Source: Ignavibacteriales bacterium (GTDB lineage: Bacteria; Bacteroidota; Ignavibacteria; Ignavibacteriales; Melioribacteraceae). Taken from it: a stretch of DNA of 64,000 nt. Each line of letters starts with the position of its first letter. The stretch's first letter is position 1. Made by a program: the position numbers and the translations under genes. Below are positions 17,722 to 26,527 of the stretch, one piece after another. Under the pieces are notes generated by a model. It saw nothing but the letters and a program-made list of their open reading frames with translations, searched no databases and had not been told where the DNA came from. Location: assembly GCA_016177735.1 (NCBI GenBank), contig JACOUS010000013.1, positions 78,567 to 142,566 of the forward strand, written 5' to 3'.

Positions 17722-17753
17722 AAAAACCCTCCGAATGGAGGGTTTTATTTTTT
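17722..17753 (+). terminator. bidirectional terminator between mdh and rpmA
   Basis: AAACCCTCC (17724-17732) pairs with GGAGGGTTT (17737-17745), followed by T-rich sequence on the plus strand and preceded by A-rich sequence, so it can end both convergent transcripts. Confidence 0.88.
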
Positions 17754-17771
17754 AAAGAGCAAAAATTTTTA

Positions 17772-18032
17772 TCAAGCTTTCGTTTCGTAAACGCTGATAA
17801 ATTTGCGGTCGTTTTTCTTGACCTCAAATTTTACAAAGCCGTTAATAGTAGCAAATAAAGAATCATCACCGGCTTTTTTAACATTAACGCCGGGATGAAA
17901 TTTTGTACCTTTTTGGCGGACCAAAATTGAACCGGCTGAAACTTTTTCACCGCCAAAAGCTTTTACGCCAAGATATTGCGGATTACTATCGCGACCGTTT
18001 CTTGATGAACCTTGACCTTTTTTATGTGCCAT
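17772..18032 (-). CDS. rpmA: 50S ribosomal protein L27
   Basis: The 86-residue protein starts [19 protein letters not shown], the L27 signature, and ends with the usual basic beta domain ([10 protein letters not shown]). It starts directly with the AHKKG peptide without the N-terminal extension cleaved in Firmicutes. It lies 18 bp after rplU in the conserved rplU-rpmA order and is co-transcribed with it; the terminator at 17722 ends the pair. Confidence 0.98.
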   Translation of the reverse strand: MAHKKGQGSSRNGRDSNPQYLGVKAFGGEKVSAGSILVRQKGTKFHPGVNVKKAGDDSLFATINGFVKFEVKKNDRKFISVYETKA

Positions 18033-18050
18033 CGAAAAAACCTCCGGTTA

Positions 18051-18359
18051 CTAATCTATCTTAGTAACTTCTATTCTTGTTAAAAATTGTCTGTGACCAC
18101 GTGTGCGTTTATAAGAAATTATTCTCTTCTTTTTGAAGACAATAACCTTATCATCTTTTAAATGCTCTAAGACTTTTGCATGAACTTTTACGCCTTCAAC
18201 ATTTGGCGTGCCGATTTTCGTGCTTTTATCATCATTCAATAACAGAACATTATCAAAAACAACTTCTGTGTTTGGTTCAGCTTTAAGTCTCGGTACGTAA
18301 TGCTTGCTATTTTCAGTAACCTTGAACTGTTGCCCAGCTATATCTACAACAGCGAACAT
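18051..18359 (-). CDS. rplU: 50S ribosomal protein L21
   Basis: Begins MFAVVDIAGQQFKV and contains IGTPNVEGVKVHAKVLEH and the basic C-terminal KKRIISYKRTRGHRQFLTRIEV of L21. Two consecutive ATG codons are possible (18362 and 18359); GGAGG lies five bases from the second, which is preferred. A promoter with TTG-20-TATATTTA lies 31 bp upstream. First gene of the rplU-rpmA pair. Confidence 0.98.
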   Translation of the reverse strand: MFAVVDIAGQQFKVTENSKHYVPRLKAEPNTEVVFDNVLLLNDDKSTKIGTPNVEGVKVHAKVLEHLKDDKVIVFKKKRIISYKRTRGHRQFLTRIEVTKID

Positions 18360-18389
18360 CATTCCTCCAATTATAGAAATTTTGAGGGG

Positions 18390-18420
18390 TAAATATAGAC
18401 AATGAGGGTTTATAAGTCAA
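18390..18420 (-). promoter_or_regulatory. promoter of rplU-rpmA
   Basis: On the minus strand TTG (18418-18420, part of TTGAC) is followed after 20 bases by TATATTTA (18390-18397), seven of eight to the TAnnTTTG box, at a spacing typical of Bacteroidetes housekeeping promoters. Confidence 0.65.
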
Positions 18421-18463
18421 TAAATGATGATGAGGAAATTTGATCTGTAGATTTGGGTGAGAT

Positions 18464-19492
18464 TCATTTTTTAAGATAAAAAGAGAACTCGCTGCCTTTG
18501 CCGAATTCGCTTTTAACTTCAATTTTAGAATTGTGGGCTTCGAGAATATGCTTAACAATTGCAAGTCCCAAGCCGGTACCGCCCATTGCGCGCGATCTGT
18601 CTTTATCCACTCTGTAAAATCTTTCAAAAATTCTGCCGAGATCATTTTCAGAAATTCCGATTCCGGTATCCCGCACATAAATTGCAGCCGATTTAGTTCC
18701 GTCAACAACGCCAATCTCAACGAAACCTTGCTCGGTATATTTTATTGCGTTCATTATTAGATTAACCATAACTTGTCGCAGTTTATCTTTATCGCCGTAA
18801 ACCTGAAAATTTTGTGCTTGCTGTTTTAACATCAATTCGATTCCCTTTTTCTGCGCGTGCGGTTTCATTTCCGAAATAATCGTTTCAAGAAATTCGTTCA
18901 CGTTGAAATACCGGAAACTCATTTTCATCTGCCCGGCTTCAATCATCGAAATATCGATCAGATCATTTAACAGATTATTCAGATTGATTGTGTGCTGGTT
19001 TGCTTTCTGCAGAAAAGTTCGATTCACATTTTCATCTTCAAGCGCGCCGTCGAGAAGTGTTTCGAGGTAACCTTGTATTGCAAAAATCGGCGTGCGTAGT
19101 TCGTGCGAAACATTTCCTAAAAATTCAGTTCTGATATGCTCAAGTTTTTTTAGATTGGCAATGTCACTCTGCGTTTTTAAGAACATCGCTTTTATTTCAT
19201 CCTCAAGTTCACCCAGCAGTTTGCCGAGTTTTATTTCTTCCGCGGATTTATATGAACTGTATCTGATAGAACCGATTATTCTTTTTATCGTATCGAGTTC
19301 CCCTTTGCGGTTCTTTCCAACAAAATATAATTCGGCAATTGCCGCTAACAATGTGACAAAAGAAATCCAGATAAAACTTTTTTGCGATACATTAATTGAT
19401 AACGATACAATAAATACAAAAAGTAGGTTTACTAAAATGATCGGGAAAATGTAGCCGCGAGCAAAAAAAAGATTCTCTTTAATTCTATTCAA
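18464..19492 (-). CDS. PhoR-like sensor histidine kinase
   Basis: Two hydrophobic helices close together at the N-terminus (IFPIILVNLLFVFIV and SFIWISFVTLLAAIAELYF) leave almost no extracytoplasmic loop, so the signal is probably not periplasmic. A linker leads to HisKA with the phospho-His in LGNVSHELRTPIFAIQGYL and HATPase_c with NLIMNAIKYT, VRDTGIGISE and GGTGLGLAIVKHIL. No PAS domain is seen. Start is uncertain: TTG at 19492 overlaps the response-regulator stop by 8 bp and is preferred to TTG 19531. Last gene of the long operon. Confidence 0.9.
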   Translation of the reverse strand: MNRIKENLFFARGYIFPIILVNLLFVFIVSLSINVSQKSFIWISFVTLLAAIAELYFVGKNRKGELDTIKRIIGSIRYSSYKSAEEIKLGKLLGELEDEIKAMFLKTQSDIANLKKLEHIRTEFLGNVSHELRTPIFAIQGYLETLLDGALEDENVNRTFLQKANQHTINLNNLLNDLIDISMIEAGQMKMSFRYFNVNEFLETIISEMKPHAQKKGIELMLKQQAQNFQVYGDKDKLRQVMVNLIMNAIKYTEQGFVEIGVVDGTKSAAIYVRDTGIGISENDLGRIFERFYRVDKDRSRAMGGTGLGLAIVKHILEAHNSKIEVKSEFGKGSEFSFYLKK

Positions 19493-20177
19493 TGTTTTTG
19501 AAACGATACCCCACCCCTTTGATGGTTTCAATCAGGTCGGCGTGCTCGCCCAGTTTTTCCCGTATTTTACGGATATGCACATCAACTGTTCGTTCAACAA
19601 CAAAAATATCCGTGCCCCAAACATCTCCAAGTATTTTATCGCGGTGAAAAACTTTACCGGGATTTGAGGCAAGGTAAGCCAATATTTCAAATTCCTTTTT
19701 CGGGAAGATTACATTCTTGCCGGAAATTGTAACTGTATATCTTTCACGATTAATATCAAGAGGACCGATATTAATTTCATTTGCAGAGTTTTGCCCTTCG
19801 TTAATGCTTTCAAGTTTGCGCAGATTTGATTTCACTCTTGCAATTAATTTTTTCGGCGAGATCGGTTTCTGAATAAAATCATCTGCGCCAATATTCAATC
19901 CGTGGATTTCATCAAGCTCGGACGATTTTGCGGTAAGAAATATTATCGGAATATTTTTGTATTCCTCCATTGCGCGGATATGCTTGCAAGTTTCGTAGCC
20001 GTCCATTTTCGGCATCAGTACATCGAGAATTATCAAGTCCGGCTTTTTAGAAACTTTTTCCAAAGCTTCTTTGCCGTCATATGCGGTAATAACTTGAAAG
20101 CCTTCTTGAATTAAATTGTATTGAAGAAATTCAACGATGTCTTTTTCGTCGTCAACAAGTAATATTTTAGTTTTCAT
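19485..20177 (-). CDS. PhoB/OmpR-family response regulator
   Basis: Receiver domain at residues 1-120 with Asp52 (LDVLMPKMDG) as phosphoacceptor, acidic pair DDEKD at 9-13, Thr in FLTAKSS and Lys in FIQKPISPKKL. Residues about 130-230 form a winged helix ending DVHIRKIREKLGEHADLIETIKGVGYRF. Co-translated with the kinase that follows and overlapping the oxidoreductase upstream by 4 bp. No pst or phoU gene is near, so phosphate control is not proven. Confidence 0.93.
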   Translation of the reverse strand: MKTKILLVDDEKDIVEFLQYNLIQEGFQVITAYDGKEALEKVSKKPDLIILDVLMPKMDGYETCKHIRAMEEYKNIPIIFLTAKSSELDEIHGLNIGADDFIQKPISPKKLIARVKSNLRKLESINEGQNSANEINIGPLDINRERYTVTISGKNVIFPKKEFEILAYLASNPGKVFHRDKILGDVWGTDIFVVERTVDVHIRKIREKLGEHADLIETIKGVGYRFKNIE

Positions 20178-21187
20178 AGCGTTTGAATTTTTATTTCTTT
20201 TCCTTGTTCGGCAGATTTATAAATCGCTTCGAGTAAATTCATTCTTGTTAAAGCTTCCGCACCGGAAGACAACAAGTTTGTTCCTTCACGAATCGAGCCG
20301 ATAAAATGTTTTAATTCATTCTCATAAGATTTGCGGTAAACGTTTGTCGGGTAAACGGAACTTGTCGGAGTATAATCGATATGCCCCGATTCAATTTTTT
20401 TATAAACACGAAGGGGATTCAAACATACGCTTCCTTTTGTTCCGTGAGCAACAAGATTGAAACTGTCCACATCGGAAAACAAATCCCAGCTCACTTCAAA
20501 ATTGATTACGCTGTCGTTGGCAAATCTAATAAGTCCGACCGCTGAATCTTCAACATCTTTAGAAGTGTTGTTAAATTTTTGCACCGAAACAGAATTTACT
20601 TTCGAATCACCCATCATCCACAATGCGAGATCAAGAATAACAATGCCGAGATCAATCATCACACCGCCGCCGGAAAGTTTTTTATTCAAAAACCATTTTT
20701 GAGTACTGCTCTGCTTGCGAAGCCACCCGCACTTGATATAAAAAAGATCACCGAGTTCGCCGCTGTTTACAAGACTTCTCAAAAGCATCGCATCGGGTCG
20801 GAATCTTAAATTCATTCCAACCATCACTTGTTTTTTAACTTTCTTAGCCGCCGCTACAATTTCTTTTGCTTCGGTGTAATTGCGGGCAATCGGCTTTTCA
20901 ATTAAAATATCTTTTTTGGCTTTCAAACAATCGAGCGAAATTTGTGTGTGTGTATCGGTCGGTGTTGAAAGAATTACTGCATCGACCTCTTCAGCGGAAA
21001 GCATTTCGTTATAATCGGAATATTGTTTTGCGGAAGAATATTTTTCCCCAACTGTTTTCAATCTGTTCCGATTTACTTCGCAGAGTGCGGTGAGATGTAC
21101 ATTATCAAGCTTAGATAAAATGGGAAGATGAACGAGTTGTGCCATGCTTCCCAAACCGATTACAGCAATACGAGTTTTATCCGTCAA
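20174..21187 (-). CDS. Gfo/Idh/MocA-family oxidoreductase
   Basis: N-terminal Rossmann fold with RIAVIGLGSMAQLVHLPIL (dinucleotide binding), then EKPIARNYTEA, the Glu-Lys-Pro block of the family, then the C-terminal alpha/beta domain (GGGVMIDLGIVILDLALWM). The His of the usual GGGxxxDxGxH motif is replaced here by Val-Ile-Leu, so substrate or mechanism may differ. Starts with TTG, overlapping the dxs stop as TTGA. Substrate unknown; probably a sugar or related dehydrogenase. Confidence 0.88.
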   Translation of the reverse strand: MTDKTRIAVIGLGSMAQLVHLPILSKLDNVHLTALCEVNRNRLKTVGEKYSSAKQYSDYNEMLSAEEVDAVILSTPTDTHTQISLDCLKAKKDILIEKPIARNYTEAKEIVAAAKKVKKQVMVGMNLRFRPDAMLLRSLVNSGELGDLFYIKCGWLRKQSSTQKWFLNKKLSGGGVMIDLGIVILDLALWMMGDSKVNSVSVQKFNNTSKDVEDSAVGLIRFANDSVINFEVSWDLFSDVDSFNLVAHGTKGSVCLNPLRVYKKIESGHIDYTPTSSVYPTNVYRKSYENELKHFIGSIREGTNLLSSGAEALTRMNLLEAIYKSAEQGKEIKIQTL

Positions 21188-23103
21188 GCGAGAACCTCTT
21201 TCTTGATAGCTGAGTTCTTTACAAATGTTTTAATTTTTTCTGCAATGCTTGCCGGATCGATTCCAATCAACTTGTGAAGTTCTTCCTGAGTACCGTGATC
21301 AACAAAATTATCCGGCAAACCAATTCTCAAAAGATCATTCTTATAATTTTTTTCGGAGAAGTACTCTACAACTCCCGAACCAAAACCCCCGATGATAGAA
21401 TTTTCTTCGAGAGTAACAATTTTATCAAAATGATGGGCAACCGAATCAAGGCATTCGTAATCGAGCGGTTTAATAAAACGCATGTTATTAATTTCGGAAG
21501 TAATTCCATCTGCGTTCAAAATCACTGCGGCTTTCTTTGCATGTTCTACCATGCTGCCAACAGCGAGAATTGCAACATCTTCGCCGCTTTCTATTTTTTC
21601 ACTTTTGCCGATCTGGATTTCGCTAAAACCTTCTTTGATTTCAACGCCGAGAGCAGAGCCGCGCGGATAGCGCAATGCAATCGGACCTTTTTTATAATTC
21701 ACTGCCGTGTAAAGCATGTCTCTCAATTCTGCTTCATCTTTCGGAGCCATTACAACCATGCCGGGGATTAATCTCAAGTATGTTAAATCAAATGCACCGT
21801 GATGAGTTGGTCCATCTGCGCCAACCAAACCGGCACGATCCAGCACAAAGACAACATGAAGTTTTTGAAGTGCTACATCATGGATAATCTGATCGAATGC
21901 TCTTTGCAAAAATGTAGAATAGATAGCAACTACCGGAATAATTCCTTGCGTTGCCATTCCGGCGGCAAAAGTAACGGCATGCTCTTCCGCGATTCCGACA
22001 TCAAAATATTTTTGCGGAATTTCTTTTTGAAGATAATCGAGCCCGGTGCCGTCCGGCATTGCGGCTGTAACACCAACAACTTTTTCATTCATCTTCGCAA
22101 TTTCTACAAGTGCCTTTCCAAAGATTGAAGTATACGATGAAGGTGCACCCGATTTTTTAATTGCCTGTCCCGTAATTTTATCAAACGGCGTTGCGGCATG
22201 TAATCTTTGTACGTGATCTTCTGCCGGTTTGTAGCCCTTTCCTTTTTCACTAAGCACATGAACCAAAATCGGTCCGGGCAAATCTTTTACGTGTTCAAAA
22301 ATTTTAACAAGCTGACTAACATTGTGTCCGTTCACCGGTCCAAAGTAACGGAAGCCGAGAGCTTCGAACAACATGCCGGGCGTTACGATCGATTTGATTC
22401 CGCTTTCAACACGCGCGGCAACTTTCCTAATTCTATCACCGAAGTGATCGAGCTTGCCGGTCAAATCCCAAATTGCGCCTTTGAATTTATTGTACTCTGG
22501 GTGCGCAATCATTTCAGTAAAATAATTTGAAATTTGCCAAACGTTTGGCGCAATTGACATTTGATTATCGTTCAACACAACAATCAAATTACTTTTTAAG
22601 ACGCCGGAATTGTTCATCGCTTCGTACGCCATTCCGCCGGTCATTGCACCGTCTCCAATTATAGCAACAACTTTGCGTTTTTCTTTTAGAACATCGCGCG
22701 CTACAGCCATTCCGAGCGCCGCAGAAATTGAAGTTGACGCATGTCCCGCACCGAATGAATCGTACTGGCTTTCACTTATTTTTAAAAATCCGCTGATGCC
22801 GTTGAACTGTCTGATCGTTTTTAATAAGTCTCTTCTGCCGGTAATAATTTTGTGCGGATATGCTTGATGCCCCGTATCCCAAACAAGTAAATCTTGCGGT
22901 GTTTCAAAAACTTTGTGAAGTGCAACTGTTAACTCAACAGTTCCGAGCCCGCCGCCGAAATGCCCGCCGATCTGTGAAATTACATCAATCATGTATTGGC
23001 GGATTTCCGTGCAGAGTAATTTTATATCCGCGGCAGATAATTTTTTTATGTCTGCCGGAGAATTTACTTTGAACAAAACTTTATAATTCGATTCATCAAC
23101 CAT
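21184..23103 (-). CDS. dxs: 1-deoxy-D-xylulose-5-phosphate synthase
   Basis: First enzyme of the methylerythritol phosphate isoprenoid pathway; condenses pyruvate and glyceraldehyde 3-phosphate with thiamine diphosphate. Recognisable blocks: QIGGHFGGGLGTVELTVALH, WDTGHQAYPHKIITGR, the ThDP motif VVAIIGDGAMTGGMAYEAMNN, DRAGLVGADGPTHHGAFDLTYL and EEHAVTFAAGMA. Length 639 is usual. It follows xseB by 12 bp, the common xseA-xseB-(ispA)-dxs arrangement, although no ispA gene lies between here. Confidence 0.97.
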   Translation of the reverse strand: MVDESNYKVLFKVNSPADIKKLSAADIKLLCTEIRQYMIDVISQIGGHFGGGLGTVELTVALHKVFETPQDLLVWDTGHQAYPHKIITGRRDLLKTIRQFNGISGFLKISESQYDSFGAGHASTSISAALGMAVARDVLKEKRKVVAIIGDGAMTGGMAYEAMNNSGVLKSNLIVVLNDNQMSIAPNVWQISNYFTEMIAHPEYNKFKGAIWDLTGKLDHFGDRIRKVAARVESGIKSIVTPGMLFEALGFRYFGPVNGHNVSQLVKIFEHVKDLPGPILVHVLSEKGKGYKPAEDHVQRLHAATPFDKITGQAIKKSGAPSSYTSIFGKALVEIAKMNEKVVGVTAAMPDGTGLDYLQKEIPQKYFDVGIAEEHAVTFAAGMATQGIIPVVAIYSTFLQRAFDQIIHDVALQKLHVVFVLDRAGLVGADGPTHHGAFDLTYLRLIPGMVVMAPKDEAELRDMLYTAVNYKKGPIALRYPRGSALGVEIKEGFSEIQIGKSEKIESGEDVAILAVGSMVEHAKKAAVILNADGITSEINNMRFIKPLDYECLDSVAHHFDKIVTLEENSIIGGFGSGVVEYFSEKNYKNDLLRIGLPDNFVDHGTQEELHKLIGIDPASIAEKIKTFVKNSAIKKEVLA

Positions 23104-23115
23104 TTCGTTTCTTTC

Positions 23116-23334
23116 CTATTGATCTTTCAAACCATCTTCGAGTTGTTTTTTCAATTCGGTAACTTTTAGTTCCGCTTCTTTTAGTGTGCCGAAGCAAATC
23201 TTTGCAAGATTGATTCCTTCTTCGTACAACTTTATTGATTCCTCGAGTCCTATTTCTCCTTTTTCGAGCATGTCGGAAATTTCTTGCAGACGCTGCAATG
23301 AATCTTCAAATGAATTTTCTTTTTTCTTAGCCAT
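23116..23334 (-). CDS. xseB: exodeoxyribonuclease VII small subunit
   Basis: Seventy-two residues with the XseB pattern SFEDSLQRLQEISDMLEKGEIGLEESIKLYEEGINL. The start at 23334 (MAKKKENSF) is chosen because it opens inside the xseA stop (8-bp overlap) and gives the family length; an in-frame start at 23358 would add eight residues. Binds XseA and completes exonuclease VII, which degrades single-stranded DNA. Confidence 0.95.
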   Translation of the reverse strand: MAKKKENSFEDSLQRLQEISDMLEKGEIGLEESIKLYEEGINLAKICFGTLKEAELKVTELKKQLEDGLKDQ

Positions 23335-24514
23335 GTTTGATTGTAATTTCTCCGTCATAAAATTTTAATTGTGTGCTTTTATCTTTATCAAACTTTTCTT
23401 TGCGGGATACAATTTTGCCTTCCTGACTAACCAAAGCGAAACCTCTTCGAAGAATTTTTTCTGTATCGAAAGATTGGATTCTGCTTTCCAGCAATTCAAG
23501 TCGGTTTTTATTAAACAAAATTTTGTTATCAAAAAAGTTTTGGAAACGGAAAAGAACATTATCCAAATATTGATTTCTGCTTTTTATAAAATCCAGTGGA
23601 ATTCTAAAACCGTACGAAGATGTAATTCCCGAGATTTCTTCTTTATAGTCAGCGATGATTTCAAATATTTTTTCCGTGAAATAATAGGAAAATTCGTCTA
23701 TAAAAACAAAAAGCTCGTCTTTGTTCGGGGTTGCAAGTTCCATCGCCGCCGATGGAGTTGGTGCGCGAAGGTCTGCAACAAAATCGGCAATTGTAAAATC
23801 AATTTCATGACCGACGGCGCTGATAACCGGAGTTTTGGAATCGAAGATTGCACGCGCAACAATCTCTTCGTTAAAAGCCCAAAGGTCTTCCAGCGAACCA
23901 CCGCCGCGCCCGGCAATGATTACATCTATATCATCGCGCGTGTTCAATAATTTTATTGCGGAAACAATTTCTTTGGCGGCACCTTCTCCCTGAACTTTGC
24001 ACGATGCAATTACAAGTTCTGCAAGCGGATAACGCCTTGCTGCAATACTTTTCATATCCTGAAAAGCCGCGCCGTCAATCGCAGTAACAATTCCAATCTT
24101 CTTCGGAAATTTCGGGATCGGCTGTTTGTGTTCCGGATCGAACAAACCTTCTTCTGCAAGTTTCTGTTTCAATCTTTCGAAAGCCGCTTGAAGTTCTCCG
24201 GCTCCAGCCGGTTTCATCGAACGGACATCTATCTGGTAATTTCCTCTCGGCGGATAAACGGTAATCTTTCCGCGGACAATCACTTTCATTCCGTCTTGCG
24301 GAGTGAAAAAAACATAGCTGTTAACTCCGCGCCACATCGTACAGCTTATCTGTGCGCCGGCATCCTTTAAAGTGAAATACCAATGCCCCGAAACGTGCGC
24401 TTTAAAATTTGATATCTCGCCGATGATGCTTACATCAGAAAAACTTTCTTCGAGTGTTACTTTTATTATGTTGGTAAGCTCGCTTACCGAAAGGATGTTG
24501 TTAAATTCATTCAT
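23327..24514 (-). CDS. xseA: exodeoxyribonuclease VII large subunit
   Basis: N-terminal OB-fold (SVSELTNIIKVTLEESFSDVSIIGEISNFKAHVSGHWYF), then the catalytic core with KKIGIVTAIDGAAFQDM, the GRGGGSLEDLWAFNEE motif and SAVGHEIDFTIADFVADLRAPTPSAAMEL, and a coiled-coil C-terminus that binds XseB. About 395 residues, slightly short of the Escherichia coli length. Overlaps the methyltransferase gene upstream by 8 bp and xseB downstream by 8 bp. Confidence 0.97.
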   Translation of the reverse strand: MNEFNNILSVSELTNIIKVTLEESFSDVSIIGEISNFKAHVSGHWYFTLKDAGAQISCTMWRGVNSYVFFTPQDGMKVIVRGKITVYPPRGNYQIDVRSMKPAGAGELQAAFERLKQKLAEEGLFDPEHKQPIPKFPKKIGIVTAIDGAAFQDMKSIAARRYPLAELVIASCKVQGEGAAKEIVSAIKLLNTRDDIDVIIAGRGGGSLEDLWAFNEEIVARAIFDSKTPVISAVGHEIDFTIADFVADLRAPTPSAAMELATPNKDELFVFIDEFSYYFTEKIFEIIADYKEEISGITSSYGFRIPLDFIKSRNQYLDNVLFRFQNFFDNKILFNKNRLELLESRIQSFDTEKILRRGFALVSQEGKIVSRKEKFDKDKSTQLKFYDGEITIKHG

Positions 24515-25376
24515 GTTCTTTTCTAAAAATTAAACAATAATGGTGATGACGGTTGCCGACCCACGCATGATTAACGCCGAGTGCGATTAATCCTTTATCA
24601 TCTTGCAGCCAAATTTTTTCATCTTTCAAAACCCAGCTTTTGTTTCCTCTTTGTGTTAATGTTATTGCTGTATCAAACGCGAGCGGATAAAGTTTCCCGT
24701 CATGATAAATATTATTTGTAACGATTGTTAGGTAGCCGCCTTTTTTAGTTACATCGTACACGTTATCAAAAATTTGTGCTTGCACTTCCAAAAATTCGGA
24801 ATACGAACGTATGTTGCCGAGATCGTGTTCATTCATCTTCGAATATTTTGTATCGAGCCCCGATTCTTTTCTTCTTTTCTGCCGCATCGAATCACGTTCG
24901 AGCTGATTCCAGTACGGCGGCGATGTAAATGTATAATCGAAACGAATGCCGCCGAGTTCATTTTCCTCCAATAATTCTTTTAAATAATGTGAATCGCCGT
25001 GCAAAGCTACAACTTTGTTCGAAAAATTTTTACCGGCAATTCTTCTTTTGGAAGTTTGATAATATTTTTTGTTAAGTTCTATTCCGGCACAATTCCGTTT
25101 CAACTCTCCGGCAGAAATTAAAGTGCTTGCAGTTCCCATGAACGGATCGAGAACCCAACCGTTCTGTTTTGTGAAAAAGCTAACAAAGTCCATCGCAAGC
25201 TGTTCGGGAAATTTTGCCGGATGAAGTTTCACTTCTTTTTTTCTTTTCGGCGGACGAAGTACAAACCAGCTTTTGCTGAACTTGATCCACTCTTTGCCGG
25301 TGAGTTCGTTCAGCTTGTTGGCTGAATTATATTTGCCGCGCTCACCAAAATCGATGATTTTTTTCTCTTTACTCAA
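24507..25376 (-). CDS. site-specific DNA methyltransferase (N4-cytosine/N6-adenine class)
   Basis: AdoMet-dependent base methylase. The SAM-binding motif I is DPFMGTASTLISAG (about residues 79-92), with HPAKFP just before it, and the catalytic motif IV is TSPPYW (about 151-156). The TSPPY form is usual for N4-cytosine or beta-type N6-adenine enzymes. No restriction endonuclease gene lies nearby, so it looks like an orphan methylase. It starts with TTG, follows an exported-protein gene and overlaps xseA. The order motif I before IV places it outside the beta class. Confidence 0.88.
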   Translation of the reverse strand: MSKEKKIIDFGERGKYNSANKLNELTGKEWIKFSKSWFVLRPPKRKKEVKLHPAKFPEQLAMDFVSFFTKQNGWVLDPFMGTASTLISAGELKRNCAGIELNKKYYQTSKRRIAGKNFSNKVVALHGDSHYLKELLEENELGGIRFDYTFTSPPYWNQLERDSMRQKRRKESGLDTKYSKMNEHDLGNIRSYSEFLEVQAQIFDNVYDVTKKGGYLTIVTNNIYHDGKLYPLAFDTAITLTQRGNKSWVLKDEKIWLQDDKGLIALGVNHAWVGNRHHHYCLIFRKEHE

Positions 25377-25383
25377 GCCATTC

Positions 25384-26220
25384 TTAAAAATTTATCGAGA
25401 AAAAATTTGAATACAAACCGATGCTCAATTCATGAAAATCTGTTCCGCTTCTATCCGGCTGAAAATTATATCTGTATCGTGTAAACACCGTGAATACATT
25501 TTGTATCTGAAATAAACCGAGTGAAATTTCGGGACTAATTCCGTTATAACCTTCAAAGTCGGTAAAATAATTCACACCGGCAGAGGCATATTTTATGAAC
25601 TCAAGCTGGAATATTTGTTTGTATCCGGTTCTAAAAAAATTTTTTTTGTCGCTCTTAAAAATGTAAGAGTATTCTGCGCTGATGTATCCAAAAGGATAAT
25701 TGTAACCGGTTGTGTAGAAAGAAAAAATCGGAATCTCTTTTGAAAGTGCGAAAAATTTTTCATTCCCTTTCATCACAAGTGTCGGCGCCGGTAAGCCGAA
25801 AATAATTCCGCCGAAACAGCACATCTGCAGTAAACCGGCATCGCGCTCGGCAGCAATATTCATATTCTGCGGAACGTCAACATCGTACAACTGGCTTTCG
25901 GAAATATTTCCGTCTCTATCTTCAACAAAAATTCTGAAGTAAACAATGTTGTTTGCTGTGTTCAATTTTTCCAGTGCAATTTCAGTTTTATGATTATCAG
26001 TCAGTTTCTTCGAAACAACAAATTCATTTTTATCGTTAACAAGTTTTGATGTACAGCTATCACTCGTAAAATACGACAGCACAAATTTATGCGGCGGCTC
26101 AGGAGTTATGTATGAATCAATTAAATAAATTTCAATATCGCCGTAAGCCGTTGAATCCGGCTGAGAATAAAGTGCGTCGAAAGCCGTTAGCAGAAAAACT
26201 GCAAGTATTATCTTCTTCAT
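25384..26220 (-). CDS. exported hypothetical protein, probably beta-rich (278 aa)
   Basis: Signal peptide MKKIILAVFLLTAFDALYSQ; residues 25-135 form an Ig-like beta segment (NNIVYFRIFVEDRDGNISESQ), and the C-terminal half is strand-rich with aromatic alternation ending in IGLYSNFFSINF, consistent with a small outer-membrane barrel. No family recognised. First gene of the operon that includes the methylase, xseAB and dxs; no clear promoter is visible upstream. Confidence 0.7.
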   Translation of the reverse strand: MKKIILAVFLLTAFDALYSQPDSTAYGDIEIYLIDSYITPEPPHKFVLSYFTSDSCTSKLVNDKNEFVVSKKLTDNHKTEIALEKLNTANNIVYFRIFVEDRDGNISESQLYDVDVPQNMNIAAERDAGLLQMCCFGGIIFGLPAPTLVMKGNEKFFALSKEIPIFSFYTTGYNYPFGYISAEYSYIFKSDKKNFFRTGYKQIFQLEFIKYASAGVNYFTDFEGYNGISPEISLGLFQIQNVFTVFTRYRYNFQPDRSGTDFHELSIGLYSNFFSINF

Positions 26221-26269
26221 ATTTTTTTCGGTTTATGAATATTGTTCAATACGTACTGCAAAACTCTCC

Positions 26270-26362
26270 GCGGACTCAGCGTATACTTCGTTATTTCTAC
26301 GATTTAGAAGCATTTCACACAAAGACGCAATGGGAACGCAAAGATCGCAAAGAAAAAATCAA
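26270..26362. repeat. intergenic repeat-like segment (CGCAAAG units)
   Basis: Between the divergent genes at 26220 and 26528, the bases 26317-26360 carry AAAGACGCAATGGGAACGC followed by AAAGATCGCAAAG, an imperfect repeat of CGCAAAG units, with CTCCGCGGACTCAGCG upstream as a possible partner arm. Such units are common remnants of dispersed intergenic repeats. The rest of the 306-bp gap carries the surE promoter and nothing else recognisable. Confidence 0.45.
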
Positions 26363-26496
26363 TTCACACTGATTATAATATTTCGGAATATCGCATTCAA
26401 TATATTATAAACTTCTGGAAATCTCGAAAAACATTTGCCTTAATCTAATAGATTGAAAGCCGAATGCAAAATAAGAATCGTTCTAAAGAATTTAAG

Positions 26497-26504
26497 TATA
26501 TTTG
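26497..26504 (+). promoter_or_regulatory. -7 box of the surE operon
   Basis: TATATTTG matches TAnnTTTG exactly and ends 24 bp before the GTG start of surE. A TTG 20 bases upstream is not clear. Confidence 0.55.
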
Positions 26505-26527
26505 CGGCATAAAAATTACGGTGAGAT

